64,000 bases of DNA from Limnohabitans sp. DM1 (GTDB lineage: Bacteria; Pseudomonadota; Gammaproteobacteria; Burkholderiales; Burkholderiaceae_C): contig NZ_CXOO01000045.1 of NCBI RefSeq assembly GCF_001269385.1, forward strand, positions 2,161-66,160, in the 5' to 3' direction. Below the pieces are notes generated by a model. That model was given only the letters and a program-made list of their open reading frames with translations. It ran no database searches and was not told the origin of the DNA. This document shows, piece by piece, positions 56,879 through 64,000 of this stretch. Numbering within the stretch: position 1 is the first letter of the stretch; every line of letters begins with the position of its first letter. Position numbers and translations under genes: made by a program.

Positions 56879-57274
56879 ATGGCCACCAAAACCCACCGCA
56901 TGCAGTCCATTCCCCACAGCCACGCACAGCGCTGGCTGCTGGCCCACGACATCCGTGACAAAAAACGGCTGCAACGCGTTTGGCGCTTTTTGCGGCAAGA
57001 GGGGGTGCGATTGCAATACTCGGTGTACTTGCTGGCAGGCACACGCCAACAGGTCGAAAACATCATCGACCGCCTGCGTGAACTCATTGACGAAGCTGCA
57101 GACGATGTGCGCATCTATCCCCTGACCGAAAACACCCGCATCTGGGGCCTGGGCACGCAATTCAATGACGACGGCAACACGCTGAGCGATGCGTTCATGG
57201 ACAAGCTCAGAGCGCTTGAGCAAGACACCGAACCCAGCAACGCAGAAGACGTCAAAAGGCTCAACCTTTCATGA
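56879..57274 (+). CDS. cas2: Cas2 (second copy)
   Basis: 131 residues from the chosen ATG. Canonical Cas2: RWLLAHDIRDKKRLQRVWRF with the conserved Asp, LRQEGVRLQYSVYLLAG and a C-terminal VRIYPLTENTRIWGLG. It has a longer acidic C-terminal tail (NDDGNTLSDAFMDKLRALEQ) than the first Cas2. It follows the Cas1-like gene by 24 bp, so cas2-cas1-cas1'-cas2' read as one unit. Alternative starts at 56867 (TTG) and 56900 are possible. Confidence 0.9.
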   Translation: MATKTHRMQSIPHSHAQRWLLAHDIRDKKRLQRVWRFLRQEGVRLQYSVYLLAGTRQQVENIIDRLRELIDEAADDVRIYPLTENTRIWGLGTQFNDDGNTLSDAFMDKLRALEQDTEPSNAEDVKRLNLS

Positions 57275-57283
57275 CACAGATTC

Positions 57284-57319
57284 GCCAAACCCAAGCCCCG
57301 TCAATCAGGGGGCTCATGC
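57284..57319 (+). repeat. Isolated decayed CRISPR repeat after second cas2
   Basis: A 36-bp stretch begins GCCAAACCCAAGCCCCG and continues with AATCAGGGGG, in the same orientation as the array. Its AAACCC variant is shared only with the decayed terminal repeat at 52761, 4.5 kb away, not with the intact repeats. It starts 9 bp after the second cas2 stop. Confidence 0.8.
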
Positions 57320-57330
57320 AGCCCGAAGGA

Positions 57331-57354
57331 CGGCACTCGCAGAGTCCGACCTTG
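57331..57354. repeat. Dispersed hairpin element, copy near TDT gene
   Basis: CGGCACTC-GCA-GAGTCCGACCTTG forms a dyad matching the family seen at 4915, 9739-9844 and 29237. It lies 2 bp past the stop of the TDT transporter gene (minus strand) and directly after the decayed CRISPR repeat, marking the right border of the locus. Confidence 0.5.
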
Positions 57355-57356
57355 GC

Positions 57357-58349
57357 CTATGGCGCAGCAGGCGCCACTTCGGCTTGCAGCAGGCGGCCTT
57401 GCCACAGCCCTTGCAGGGTCCACCACAGCAGCAGTGCGATCACCAGGCTCACGCAGCCCAGCCACACCAGCGCCAGCGCTTGAAGCCACGGCACATCGGG
57501 CACCAGGTGCAGCGTCAAGGCGGCAAAGCCTGACAGGGGGAATGACATGCCCCAAAACGCGACGCCAAAGGGCTGCGACAGGCTGCGGCGCAACACCGTC
57601 AACGACAGCAACGTGAAAAACAGGGCCACGCCCCAGGCCATGTGCACCAGCAAACCAGGTGCCCCGAGCACACTGCCCGACAAGCCCACCAGGGCAGGCG
57701 GGGCGATGGTGATGAAGGTGGTGGCCAGCAAGCGTTCGGGCCACAGGCCAAGCATGCCGATGCGCACCAGCACCAGGGTCAGAGCCACCGGCCACAGCAG
57801 CACGGCCACGCCAAACTGGGCGGCAGACCAGGCTGGGTGCCCCAAAGCCACACCAGCCAGCGGCGGCAGCACATTGCCCACTACCGGAATGAACAAGGCC
57901 GGTGTCATACCCGGCCAAATGGCCGCGGGTGTCCGCCCGGCATGCAGCCAGCGCTGAACGACCCAGACGGTGGCCAAAAGCAGCGAAGCCGAACCCAACA
58001 GCCACAAGCCATGGGCCAGTGCACTGGGGCCAAAGAGGGTGACCATCACCGTGGCCACCAGCACAAAAGAGGTGGGCACCGCCGCCACAAACACATGGCG
58101 CACCGGGTGCGCCAGGTCTTCGCGCACAGCCGACGCATGGCGCAGCACACGCCAGAGCGTGGCCAGCAGCAAGGCCCCGAAAACAACCCCCGCCAGCACG
58201 CCGATGCCCAGCGACGCCCGCCAGGCCAGATCGCCCAGCAAGGGCTGCGCACGGTGCCAGGCCAGTGACAAGCCACTCAAGCCCAGCACCATGGAAAACC
58301 ATCCCAATGCCAGATGTTGCACAGAAGAAGACGGGGTGGGCTGGCTCAT
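57357..58349 (-). CDS. TDT/SLAC1-family transporter (TehA-like)
   Basis: 330 residues with ten predicted membrane spans arranged as helical pairs, as in TehA/SLAC1 channels. Landmarks include LGWFSMVLGLSGLSLAWHR at the start (family pattern GxFxxxLGxxGL), PSFVLVATVMVTLF-like spans and FGVAFWGMSFPLSGFAALT near residue 265. Relatives pass anions, tellurite or sulfite; substrate unknown. It is convergent with the cas module and outside it functionally. Confidence 0.85.
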   Translation of the reverse strand: MSQPTPSSSVQHLALGWFSMVLGLSGLSLAWHRAQPLLGDLAWRASLGIGVLAGVVFGALLLATLWRVLRHASAVREDLAHPVRHVFVAAVPTSFVLVATVMVTLFGPSALAHGLWLLGSASLLLATVWVVQRWLHAGRTPAAIWPGMTPALFIPVVGNVLPPLAGVALGHPAWSAAQFGVAVLLWPVALTLVLVRIGMLGLWPERLLATTFITIAPPALVGLSGSVLGAPGLLVHMAWGVALFFTLLSLTVLRRSLSQPFGVAFWGMSFPLSGFAALTLHLVPDVPWLQALALVWLGCVSLVIALLLWWTLQGLWQGRLLQAEVAPAAP

Positions 58350-58604
58350 GTCACAAAGGAAGGGGAGAAGTTTTGGATGTCAGGCGCAGGCCCTGACGGT
58401 CGAAGACGTCGATTGTGACTGGAATGGTCACGCCACAGGCAGGAGCACCCCCTCCCCTGGGAAACTAGCCTGCTGGATATGGCGTGCAAAGTGGGCGCTG
58501 GGCCTTTGTTGGAAGCGCTTCGGTATTTGCCTGAACCCCCACCGCCTGGGCGATGGGTGGTGGTCTGCGAGGGTTGATCGCGGCGAGGGCGACGCCCCTA
58601 AGGG

Positions 58605-58919
58605 TCAAGGGCGAATGGTGATCTCGTTTTTGACCGAGGTGACTCCCTTGACGCCACGTGCAATGCTTTCCGCCTTGTTGCGTTCCAGAGCGTTTTTGGC
58701 AAAGCCCGACAACATGACTGTGCCGTTCAAGGTTTCCACACTGATGGAGGAACCGGCGACATCTTTGTCTTCAAAAAACCGCGACTTGACCACCGTCGTG
58801 ATGCCTGAGTCGTCAATGTAAGAGCCGACCGATTCCTGCCCGCGAGACACCGCGCAACCCGAAGCGGCCAAAAGGGCCAATGAAGTGGCCAATGCGGCCA
58901 AGGTGATTTTTTTGATCAT
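58605..58919 (-). CDS. BON-domain lipoprotein (OsmY-like)
   Basis: 104 residues. Lipoprotein signal MIKKITLAALATSLALLAASGC with a lipobox ASGC, then one BON domain: SGITTVVKSRFFEDKDVAG, SSISVETLNGTVMLSGF and NKAESIARGVKGVTSVKNEI. BON proteins are periplasmic or outer-membrane-linked and respond to osmotic or envelope stress. ATG at 58919 was chosen because it creates a proper signal peptide. The flanking gaps 58350-58604 and 58920-59178 show no further genes. Confidence 0.85.
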   Translation of the reverse strand: MIKKITLAALATSLALLAASGCAVSRGQESVGSYIDDSGITTVVKSRFFEDKDVAGSSISVETLNGTVMLSGFAKNALERNKAESIARGVKGVTSVKNEITIRP

Positions 58920-59178
58920 GATGAAGTCCTGTCGTTCATGCACTGAAATCGACCCAGACTGCGCTGGGCCACAAACGAGGACCCACAGCACTGTCGCCGC
59001 CAAGCCCAAGTCAAGCCCAAGATAGGTCTGCCCGGGTGTGGCGTCAGTGCGTGGGCTTGCACAGGCGCTGACTGGTGTTTCAAGGGCATATTCATCACGG
59101 TGTGGCAGACAACAGACATCACCGCCAGTCCTTTTTACAGTGAAGTTTCTTCTTCATTTATTCACTGAAAAGGCCATC

Positions 59179-59505
59179 ATGTCAGACCTCAAAACTCCTC
59201 AAGAAAAAATGTCAGCTGTGGGTGCAGACCTCAGCGGCAAAGTTAGCGATGTCATTGATGAAGCACGCCCAGTGCTTCACCGCATCGCGGATCGCGTCAG
59301 CGACACGGCGCAGGAATTGGCCCAAAAAGGCAAAGACGCTGCCCATGAAGCGCAAGAGCAACTGGAAATCGGCGCTCATCGTGTGCGCGAAAACGCTGAG
59401 CATTACGTCCAAAATGCGCCCCTCAAATCTTTGTTGATTGCAGCAGGTACGGGTGCTGCGGTGGCATTGGCTGTGTCTTGGTACATGAATTCCAACAAGC
59501 CCTGA
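59179..59505 (+). CDS. DUF883/ElaB-YqjD-like membrane-anchored protein
   Basis: 108 residues. A long amphipathic helix (residues 5-80, rich in Ala, Glu, Lys) is followed by the C-terminal anchor PLKSLLIAAGTGAAVALAVSWYM. This is the DUF883 pattern of ElaB and YqjD, inner-membrane proteins that bind ribosomes in stationary phase. Start MSDLKTPQEK at 59179. Its stop overlaps the next start by 1 nt (TGATG), so the three small genes are coupled. Confidence 0.87.
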   Translation: MSDLKTPQEKMSAVGADLSGKVSDVIDEARPVLHRIADRVSDTAQELAQKGKDAAHEAQEQLEIGAHRVRENAEHYVQNAPLKSLLIAAGTGAAVALAVSWYMNSNKP

Positions 59506-59888
59506 TGTTCAAGCTGCTGTTCAAACTCTTGGTGTTGCCTCCTGAATTGCTCAAAGTTCATGCTCAAGGCTACGCAGATTTGGCCAGCCAGGCATGGGCT
59601 GATCACCTGTGCGCCTTGAAAAACCGTTGGGTGATGTATTCACTCAGCGCACTGAACTTGCTGCTGGCTTTGATTTTGGGCGGTGTGGCCTTGTTGTTGT
59701 GGAGTGCATTGCCCCTGAACGACGCGCCGCATGCCTGGGTCTTGCTGGCCTTGCCATTGATCCTTTTGGGCCTCAGTGGACTGTGCTGGGCTTGGGCTCG
59801 CAGCGTGCAAGTACGCCCATTCATGGACGACATCAAATGCCAAATTCAGCTGGACCTTCTGGCGATCCAACAAGCGCAAACGTCATGA
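59505..59888 (+). CDS. YqjE/phage-holin-like small membrane protein
   Basis: 127 residues. Amphipathic N-terminus, then two membrane spans (LSALNLLLALILGGVALLLW and HAWVLLALPLILLGLSGLCWAW) and a short cytoplasmic tail. This gene regularly follows DUF883 genes in betaproteobacteria (yqjDE-like). It begins on the last base of the preceding stop. Function is unknown; a stress-related membrane role is inferred from the partner. Confidence 0.75.
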   Translation: MFKLLFKLLVLPPELLKVHAQGYADLASQAWADHLCALKNRWVMYSLSALNLLLALILGGVALLLWSALPLNDAPHAWVLLALPLILLGLSGLCWAWARSVQVRPFMDDIKCQIQLDLLAIQQAQTS

Positions 59889-60049
59889 GTCACGACTTGA
59901 CGCCCGCGCAGCGTCTGGCTGTTTCACGCGCCAGATTGGTGGACGCTTTACGCGACCCGGCGTGGCTGATTCTGGTGCAACGCTGGCTACAGGCCAAAGC
60001 CCGAGCGGCTTCGCATCAGCCCCCAGCCGAACGCGACGCAGCACCGTGA
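59885..60049 (+). CDS. Small hypothetical protein in yqjDE-like operon
   Basis: 54 residues, start overlapping the previous stop (ATGA). Sequence: Arg/Ala-rich helix (LTPAQRLAVSRARLVDALRD) and a short Trp/Leu patch, no membrane span. Position matches that of small yqjK-like genes after yqjE in other proteobacteria, but similarity is weak by eye. Confidence 0.65.
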   Translation: MSHDLTPAQRLAVSRARLVDALRDPAWLILVQRWLQAKARAASHQPPAERDAAP

Positions 60050-60125
60050 AGCCCGAAGCACGGAGGTCTTCTGTACCTCCTCCCTTTTCGACACAGGCAT
60101 TTCGCCTTTTTTTGGAGCAAGAGAA

Positions 60126-61301
60126 ATGAAAAACTTGATTTTCACAACCCGACCAGCATTGCTGGTCTTGTCTGTTCTTGCCAGCGCCATGGTGCATGCC
60201 CAAGACGTGACCCCCAACACGGGCATGTATTTGGGTCTCAGCGCGGGCGATTCCAAAGCGTACTTTGACAGCCGTCGCAAGGCAGAAGAACTGGGCCTGA
60301 CCACCAGGACCCTGACGGAAGACCGCCGGGACACGGGCTACAAGGCCTTTGTGGGTTTTCCCATGAGTCCTTTTTGGGCGATTGAAACCGGTTACTTTGA
60401 TCTTGGCCGTTTTGGATATTCCTCTAATACCACGCCTGCAGGGACCTTGTCGGGTACTTCGCGCATCAGAGGTCTGAACCTGGATTTGGTGGGCACTTTA
60501 CCCATCACTGACCGCTGGTCTTTGCTGGGACGTGTGGGCGCAGCCTATGCTGAAACGAAAGACAGCTTCAGTGGCTCCGGTGCTGCAGCCAGTGGCACTT
60601 CCTCAAAAACCAATAACGACACCAACTACAAGTACGGCTTTGGCACGCAATACGCCTTCAGCCCAGCCCTGACCATGCGTCTGGAAGCTGAGCGTTACCG
60701 AGTCGACAATGTCATGGGCAAACGAGCCGATGTGGATTTAGTCTCGCTCGCTTTGATTTATCGCTTTGGCGGCCCCGTGCAAAGCACGCCCGTGGCCTAC
60801 ACCCCGGCCCCGTATGTGGCCCCGGCCCCCGAACCCGTGGTGGCACAGGCACCCGTGGTGGCGCCACCAGAGCCACCACCTCCCCCTCCAGCGCCTGCAC
60901 CCAAGCCTTGGGTCAAGGTGAAGTTGGAGGCCGACTCCTTGTTTGGTTTTGACCAAGACAGCCTGCAAGCCGATGGCAAACAAGCTTTGGACAAACTGCT
61001 TGAGGAGCTTAAAACCGTCAACGTCGAGGCGATCCAGATCACGGGGCACACCGACCGTTTGGGCAGCAAGGCATACAACCAAAAGCTGTCCACAAAGCGC
61101 GCCGAAGCGGTGAAAAATTATCTGGTACAAATCGGTGGCATCCCCGCCAACAAAGTCACGGCAACCGGTGTGGGCTCCAGCCAGCCCGACACCCAACCCG
61201 GCGACTGCAAAGGCAACAAGGCCACCCAAGCCCTGATCACTTGTCTGCGCGCTGACCGTCGTGTTGAAGTGGAAGTCACAGGATCACAACAACAACGCTG
61301 A
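60126..61301 (+). CDS. OmpA-family outer membrane protein
   Basis: 391 residues. Signal peptide to about 25 (SAMVHAQ). An eight-stranded barrel domain (~26-220) ends YRFGGP, followed by a Pro/Ala/Val linker (~225-265) and the C-terminal OmpA peptidoglycan-binding domain. That domain has ADSLFGFDQDSL, ITGHTDRLGSKAYNQKLS and KRAEAVKNYL. The Asp and Arg that bind diaminopimelate are in place (TDR..., ADRRVEVEV). It ends in a strong terminator. Confidence 0.93.
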   Translation: MKNLIFTTRPALLVLSVLASAMVHAQDVTPNTGMYLGLSAGDSKAYFDSRRKAEELGLTTRTLTEDRRDTGYKAFVGFPMSPFWAIETGYFDLGRFGYSSNTTPAGTLSGTSRIRGLNLDLVGTLPITDRWSLLGRVGAAYAETKDSFSGSGAAASGTSSKTNNDTNYKYGFGTQYAFSPALTMRLEAERYRVDNVMGKRADVDLVSLALIYRFGGPVQSTPVAYTPAPYVAPAPEPVVAQAPVVAPPEPPPPPPAPAPKPWVKVKLEADSLFGFDQDSLQADGKQALDKLLEELKTVNVEAIQITGHTDRLGSKAYNQKLSTKRAEAVKNYLVQIGGIPANKVTATGVGSSQPDTQPGDCKGNKATQALITCLRADRRVEVEVTGSQQQR

Positions 61302-61311
61302 GCACCTTGAA

Positions 61312-61348
61312 AAAAAGCCTGCACCTGGTGGGAGGTGCAGGCTTTTTT
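61312..61348 (+). terminator. Intrinsic terminator after ompA-like gene
   Basis: GCCTGCACC (61317-61325) pairs perfectly with GGTGCAGGC (61334-61342), followed by TTTTTT. Preceded by a run of A, so it may also work for the converging lysR. Confidence 0.92.
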
Positions 61349-61422
61349 CATGTCCAAACACATTCCCGCTTGGATAATTTTTTGGTAAATCCATAAACGT
61401 CTGTTGCGCAGCTTTGCTGATG

Positions 61423-62355
61423 TCAGCGAGCACTTGACCCCGGCGTAGGCAGCCCATTCAAACCCACCTGTTTTTCGGCGTAGACATCACATAAAAACCG
61501 CACAAAAGCGGCCACTTTGCTACTGACCAAACGGCGAGACGAATGCAGGATCCAGATTTCTACGGTGCGTTCAGGCACCTCACCCCAGCACACCAGTCTT
61601 CCTTGCGCAATATCTTCTTCAATGAAATTCCTCGCCAAAATGGCTGCACCTATGCCCACGATCGCGGCGTCTCGGATGGTGATGGGGTTGGGCAATCTGA
61701 GGACAGCGTGTCGATAAAGGGTCTGAGTGACTTCGCCGCTGCGAAGGGTCCATGTGCCGCTGTCGGGCATGCCAATCCCAACAATAGCGGGAATGCTGGG
61801 CATGGGGTCCGAAGCAGTACTCGCTTTTGGAAAAGCCAGCGATGGGGCTGCAACGACCGCAAGCCTGTCGCGAAAGAAACACCGCCCGACCAACTCGTCG
61901 TCAGGCTTGGGGTTGACGCGGATCACCACGTCGTAGCCGTCCGCGATCAAGTCGACGGCATGGTCTTCCACCGTGACTTCTACTTGAACGTCAGGATAGC
62001 GAGCTGCAAACTCGGCGGCCAGCCTACCGATGGCTGCATTGCCAAATGTGACAGGCGCACTGACGCGCAACCGCCCCCTTGGCTCGCCCCGACCTTCGGT
62101 CAATTCTTGCGCAGCATCCGATACTTCTTCCAGCAAACCTGCCGTTCGGTTGTACAGGGTTTTGCCCTCTTCAGTCAGCCGAAATGAACGGCCCACGCGC
62201 TCCAGCAAGCGCACCCCTATACCCTCTTCAAGTTCGGCAACATGCCTGGATAAAGAAGCTTTGGAGCGACCACTGGAGCGACTGGCTTTGCCAAAGCCCT
62301 CGTGACGGGCAACCAGATTGAAATCTGCCAGGGCTTGGAAATTTAACTGTTTCAA
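61423..62355 (-). CDS. LysR-family transcriptional regulator
   Basis: 310 residues. N-terminal winged HTH (FNLVARHEGFGKASRSSGRS and SLSRHVAELEEGIGVRLLER) and effector domain (GRLRVSAPVTFGNAAIG). It is divergent from the old yellow enzyme gene, with about 100 bp between starts, so it likely controls that gene in response to an electrophile or related compound. The intergenic region is AT-rich. Confidence 0.9.
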   Translation of the reverse strand: MKQLNFQALADFNLVARHEGFGKASRSSGRSKASLSRHVAELEEGIGVRLLERVGRSFRLTEEGKTLYNRTAGLLEEVSDAAQELTEGRGEPRGRLRVSAPVTFGNAAIGRLAAEFAARYPDVQVEVTVEDHAVDLIADGYDVVIRVNPKPDDELVGRCFFRDRLAVVAAPSLAFPKASTASDPMPSIPAIVGIGMPDSGTWTLRSGEVTQTLYRHAVLRLPNPITIRDAAIVGIGAAILARNFIEEDIAQGRLVCWGEVPERTVEIWILHSSRRLVSSKVAAFVRFLCDVYAEKQVGLNGLPTPGSSAR

Positions 62356-62456
62356 ATTTGAAACTTTCCGTATTGATTTTGACTATATATTTTAAAAATG
62401 ATACAGCATACGATCTGTCCATTGAACTTTTACTTCATCACTTCAAAGGATTTATC

Positions 62457-63536
62457 GTGTCGACAGAAAACCTATTGAGACCCTTCAGCCATGGGCCATT
62501 TGAATTCAAAAACCGCGTATTCATGGCCCCCATGACGCGCTCGCGTGCCGCAGAGCGCGTGCCTAACGAACTGATGGTTCAGTACTACACACAACGTGCA
62601 TCGGCAGGCCTGATCATCACCGAAGGCACCCAAGTGAGTGAGCAGGGCATCGGTTATGTCTTCACGCCGGGCATTCATACGCAAGCGCAAATTCAGGGAT
62701 GGAAACGTGTCACTGACGCTGTTCACGGTGCAGATGGCTTGATCTTCGCTCAGTTGTGGCATGTGGGTCGTGTCTCTCACCCTGAATTCCACGGCGGCAA
62801 GCTCCCCCTGGCACCTTCGGCCATTGGTTTTCAAGGACAGGTCTATACCCCACAAGGCCCCCAAGACACGGTGACCCCGCAAGCCATGACGCTTGACGAT
62901 ATCCAGCAGGCAATTGCGCAGTTCAAGGTGGGCGCACAGGCTGCCAAAGATGCAGGATTTGACGGGGTTGAAATCCATGGCGCTTTTGGTTATTTGCCGG
63001 CCCAATTCTTGGAAGATGGCTCCAACCAACGCACCGATGAATATGGTGGCTCCATTGAAAACCGTGCCCGCTTTTTGCTGGAAGTCACCGATGCCGTGAT
63101 CGCCGTTTGGGGTGCAGATCGGGTTTCTGTGCGACTGTCGCCTCGCATTCCTTACAACGGTATGAGCGACAGCCAGCCAGAGCAAACCTATTTGTATGTG
63201 GTTGAGCAGCTCGAAGCGCGCAAGCTGGGCATTTTGCATTTCATGGAACCGGCGCAACTGCCTGAAGGCGTGAGCCCCTTGGCACCACGCGTGCGCCAAC
63301 GGTTTACAGGTTTGCTTTTGCTCAATACAGCTTATGACCAACACAGTGCCGCAAAAGTCATTGATCAAGGGGGCGCTGATGCGGTGTCGTTCGGGGCGAT
63401 GTTCTTGGCCAATCCCGACTTGCCCGAACGCTTCAAACGCGGTGCACCGCTCAACCAGCCTGATCGCGCCACCATGTACGGTGGCCAGGCCCAAGGATAT
63501 GTGGACTATCCCACGCTCGACCCAGCAAACGCCTAA
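62457..63536 (+). CDS. Old yellow enzyme family ene-reductase (NemA-like)
   Basis: 359 residues from the GTG at 62457, chosen for AAAGGA about 8 nt upstream and the family start LLRPFSHGPFEFKNRVFMAPMTR. FMN and substrate motifs: MTRSRA, QLWHVGRVSHP, and RIPYNGMSDSQPEQTY. It reduces activated C=C bonds or nitro compounds with NAD(P)H. In the substrate motif the sequence reads EIHGAFGYLPAQFL, where family members have His-x-x-Asn or His-x-x-His; Phe replaces the second residue. Confidence 0.9.
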   Translation: MSTENLLRPFSHGPFEFKNRVFMAPMTRSRAAERVPNELMVQYYTQRASAGLIITEGTQVSEQGIGYVFTPGIHTQAQIQGWKRVTDAVHGADGLIFAQLWHVGRVSHPEFHGGKLPLAPSAIGFQGQVYTPQGPQDTVTPQAMTLDDIQQAIAQFKVGAQAAKDAGFDGVEIHGAFGYLPAQFLEDGSNQRTDEYGGSIENRARFLLEVTDAVIAVWGADRVSVRLSPRIPYNGMSDSQPEQTYLYVVEQLEARKLGILHFMEPAQLPEGVSPLAPRVRQRFTGLLLLNTAYDQHSAAKVIDQGGADAVSFGAMFLANPDLPERFKRGAPLNQPDRATMYGGQAQGYVDYPTLDPANA

Positions 63537-63598
63537 TTTTTGGTTCGCCCATCAAGGTTCACCTTCATTCAACACCCTGCCAATAAGGCGAAAAAACA

Positions 63599-63856
63599 AT
63601 GCAAAAGTTCATGGTGGATATTTTGTTGCAAGGCTTGGACAACGACACCCGCATGCGCTTGCTGCCCGCAGAGCAAGCCATGGTCAAGACTTGGGAGGCA
63701 GATGGCAGCTTGCTGGCCTCGTACATCAAACACGATGTCGCAGGCATTTACCTGGTTCTGATTGCGCAAGATGCTCAAGAAGCGGACGCAAAACTTTCAA
63801 AGTTGCCGTACTACCCGTACATGAAGATTGAAATAACGCCATTGCGTGTGATCTAA
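63599..63856 (+). CDS. Muconolactone isomerase-like small protein
   Basis: 85 residues. It fits the muconolactone delta-isomerase fold: KFMVDILLQGLDNDTRMRLL, ASYIKHDVAGIYLVLIAQDA and the closing LPYYPYMKIEITPL. Such proteins isomerise lactones or act as monooxygenase-like dimers. It follows the ene-reductase by 62 bp and may belong to the same LysR-controlled unit. True substrate unknown. Confidence 0.7.
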   Translation: MQKFMVDILLQGLDNDTRMRLLPAEQAMVKTWEADGSLLASYIKHDVAGIYLVLIAQDAQEADAKLSKLPYYPYMKIEITPLRVI

Positions 63857-63871
63857 CACCGCCTTGACCGA

Positions 63872-63898
63872 CTTGGTGCCTGCGCAGCAGGCACCAAG
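63872..63898. terminator. Strong 12-bp hairpin after the isomerase-like gene
   Basis: CTTGGTGCCTGC (63872-63883) pairs with GCAGGCACCAAG (63887-63898) around a 3-nt loop. No T-run follows on either strand. It lies 15 bp after the gene stop and likely ends the transcript or protects its end. Confidence 0.55.
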
Positions 63899-63940
63899 GT
63901 CAGACTTTGCGAATGCCGACCGATGGGTGCAACCAATTTT

Positions 63941-64000
63941 TCAAAGGCGCCTGCCCTGTATCAAACGCACCAAAATCACCACAACGGCAATGACCAGAAG
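63941..64000 (-). CDS. C-terminus of a small membrane protein, partial
   Basis: Read on the minus strand from the window edge, 19 codons give LLVIAVVVILVRLIQGRRL then TGA at 63941-63943. A hydrophobic span ending in basic residues is typical of a short membrane protein tail. Its start is outside the window and no family can be named. Confidence 0.4.
   Translation of the reverse strand, partial: LLVIAVVVILVRLIQGRRL

Overview
The window is GC-rich, gene-dense bacterial DNA. Gene orders such as leuS-lptE-holA-proA, exbB-exbD beside dapB, bamE divergent from fur, hprK-ptsN-hpf, and an ATP-grasp type gshA point to a betaproteobacterium of the order Burkholderiales, most like Comamonadaceae. This assignment rests on gene content and order only; no 16S gene or tRNA gene was seen.

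Layout. 1-4104: 3' part of a very large secreted Ala/Thr-rich repeat adhesin. 4.2-34 kb: mostly housekeeping genes on the minus strand. These cover esterase, K+ uptake, glutathione and proline synthesis, DNA polymerase delta subunit, LPS transport, LeuRS, an ExbBD pair, lysine synthesis, outer membrane assembly, Fur, HPr kinase/EIIA-Ntr/HPF, CorA, MTA/SAH nucleosidase, acyl-CoA ligase, transhydrogenase, NUDIX, and a TauE exporter. They end in an SLT-MBOAT-SGNH-SGNH operon that looks like an envelope O-acetylation system. 34.1-37.5 kb: mnmA, a deletion scar joining a frameshifted lysR to the C-terminal half of tcuB, and a DUF3422 gene.

37.7-57.3 kb is the accessory core: a complete type III-B (Cmr) CRISPR-Cas locus. 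It holds an NE0113-family CARF gene, cmr1-6 with an intact Cas10 GGDD cyclase motif, csx16, a Card1/Can2-like CARF nuclease and cas6. These are followed by an array of 44 intact 36-bp repeats plus a decayed terminal repeat. A hipBA toxin-antitoxin pair lies on the opposite strand after the array. An unusual adaptation module, cas2-cas1-cas1'-cas2', follows, in which the second Cas1-like protein lacks the catalytic triad. A second decayed repeat sits just after the last cas2, so hipBA and the adaptation genes lie between two related repeat remnants. Two spacers sample the same target with shifted ends. A 12-bp palindrome (GGCAAGCTTGCC) occurs four times, as far as I could find only inside this locus.

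The likely working scheme, inferred from family knowledge, is as follows. Cas6 processes the array transcript, the Cmr complex binds and cuts target RNA, and Cas10 makes cyclic oligoadenylate. The CARF proteins respond to that signal and Csx16 may turn it off. The double Cas1/Cas2 set would supply spacers.

57.4-64 kb: a TDT/SLAC1 transporter, a BON lipoprotein, a DUF883-type membrane stress operon, an OmpA-like protein, a divergent lysR/old yellow enzyme pair, and a muconolactone-isomerase-like protein.
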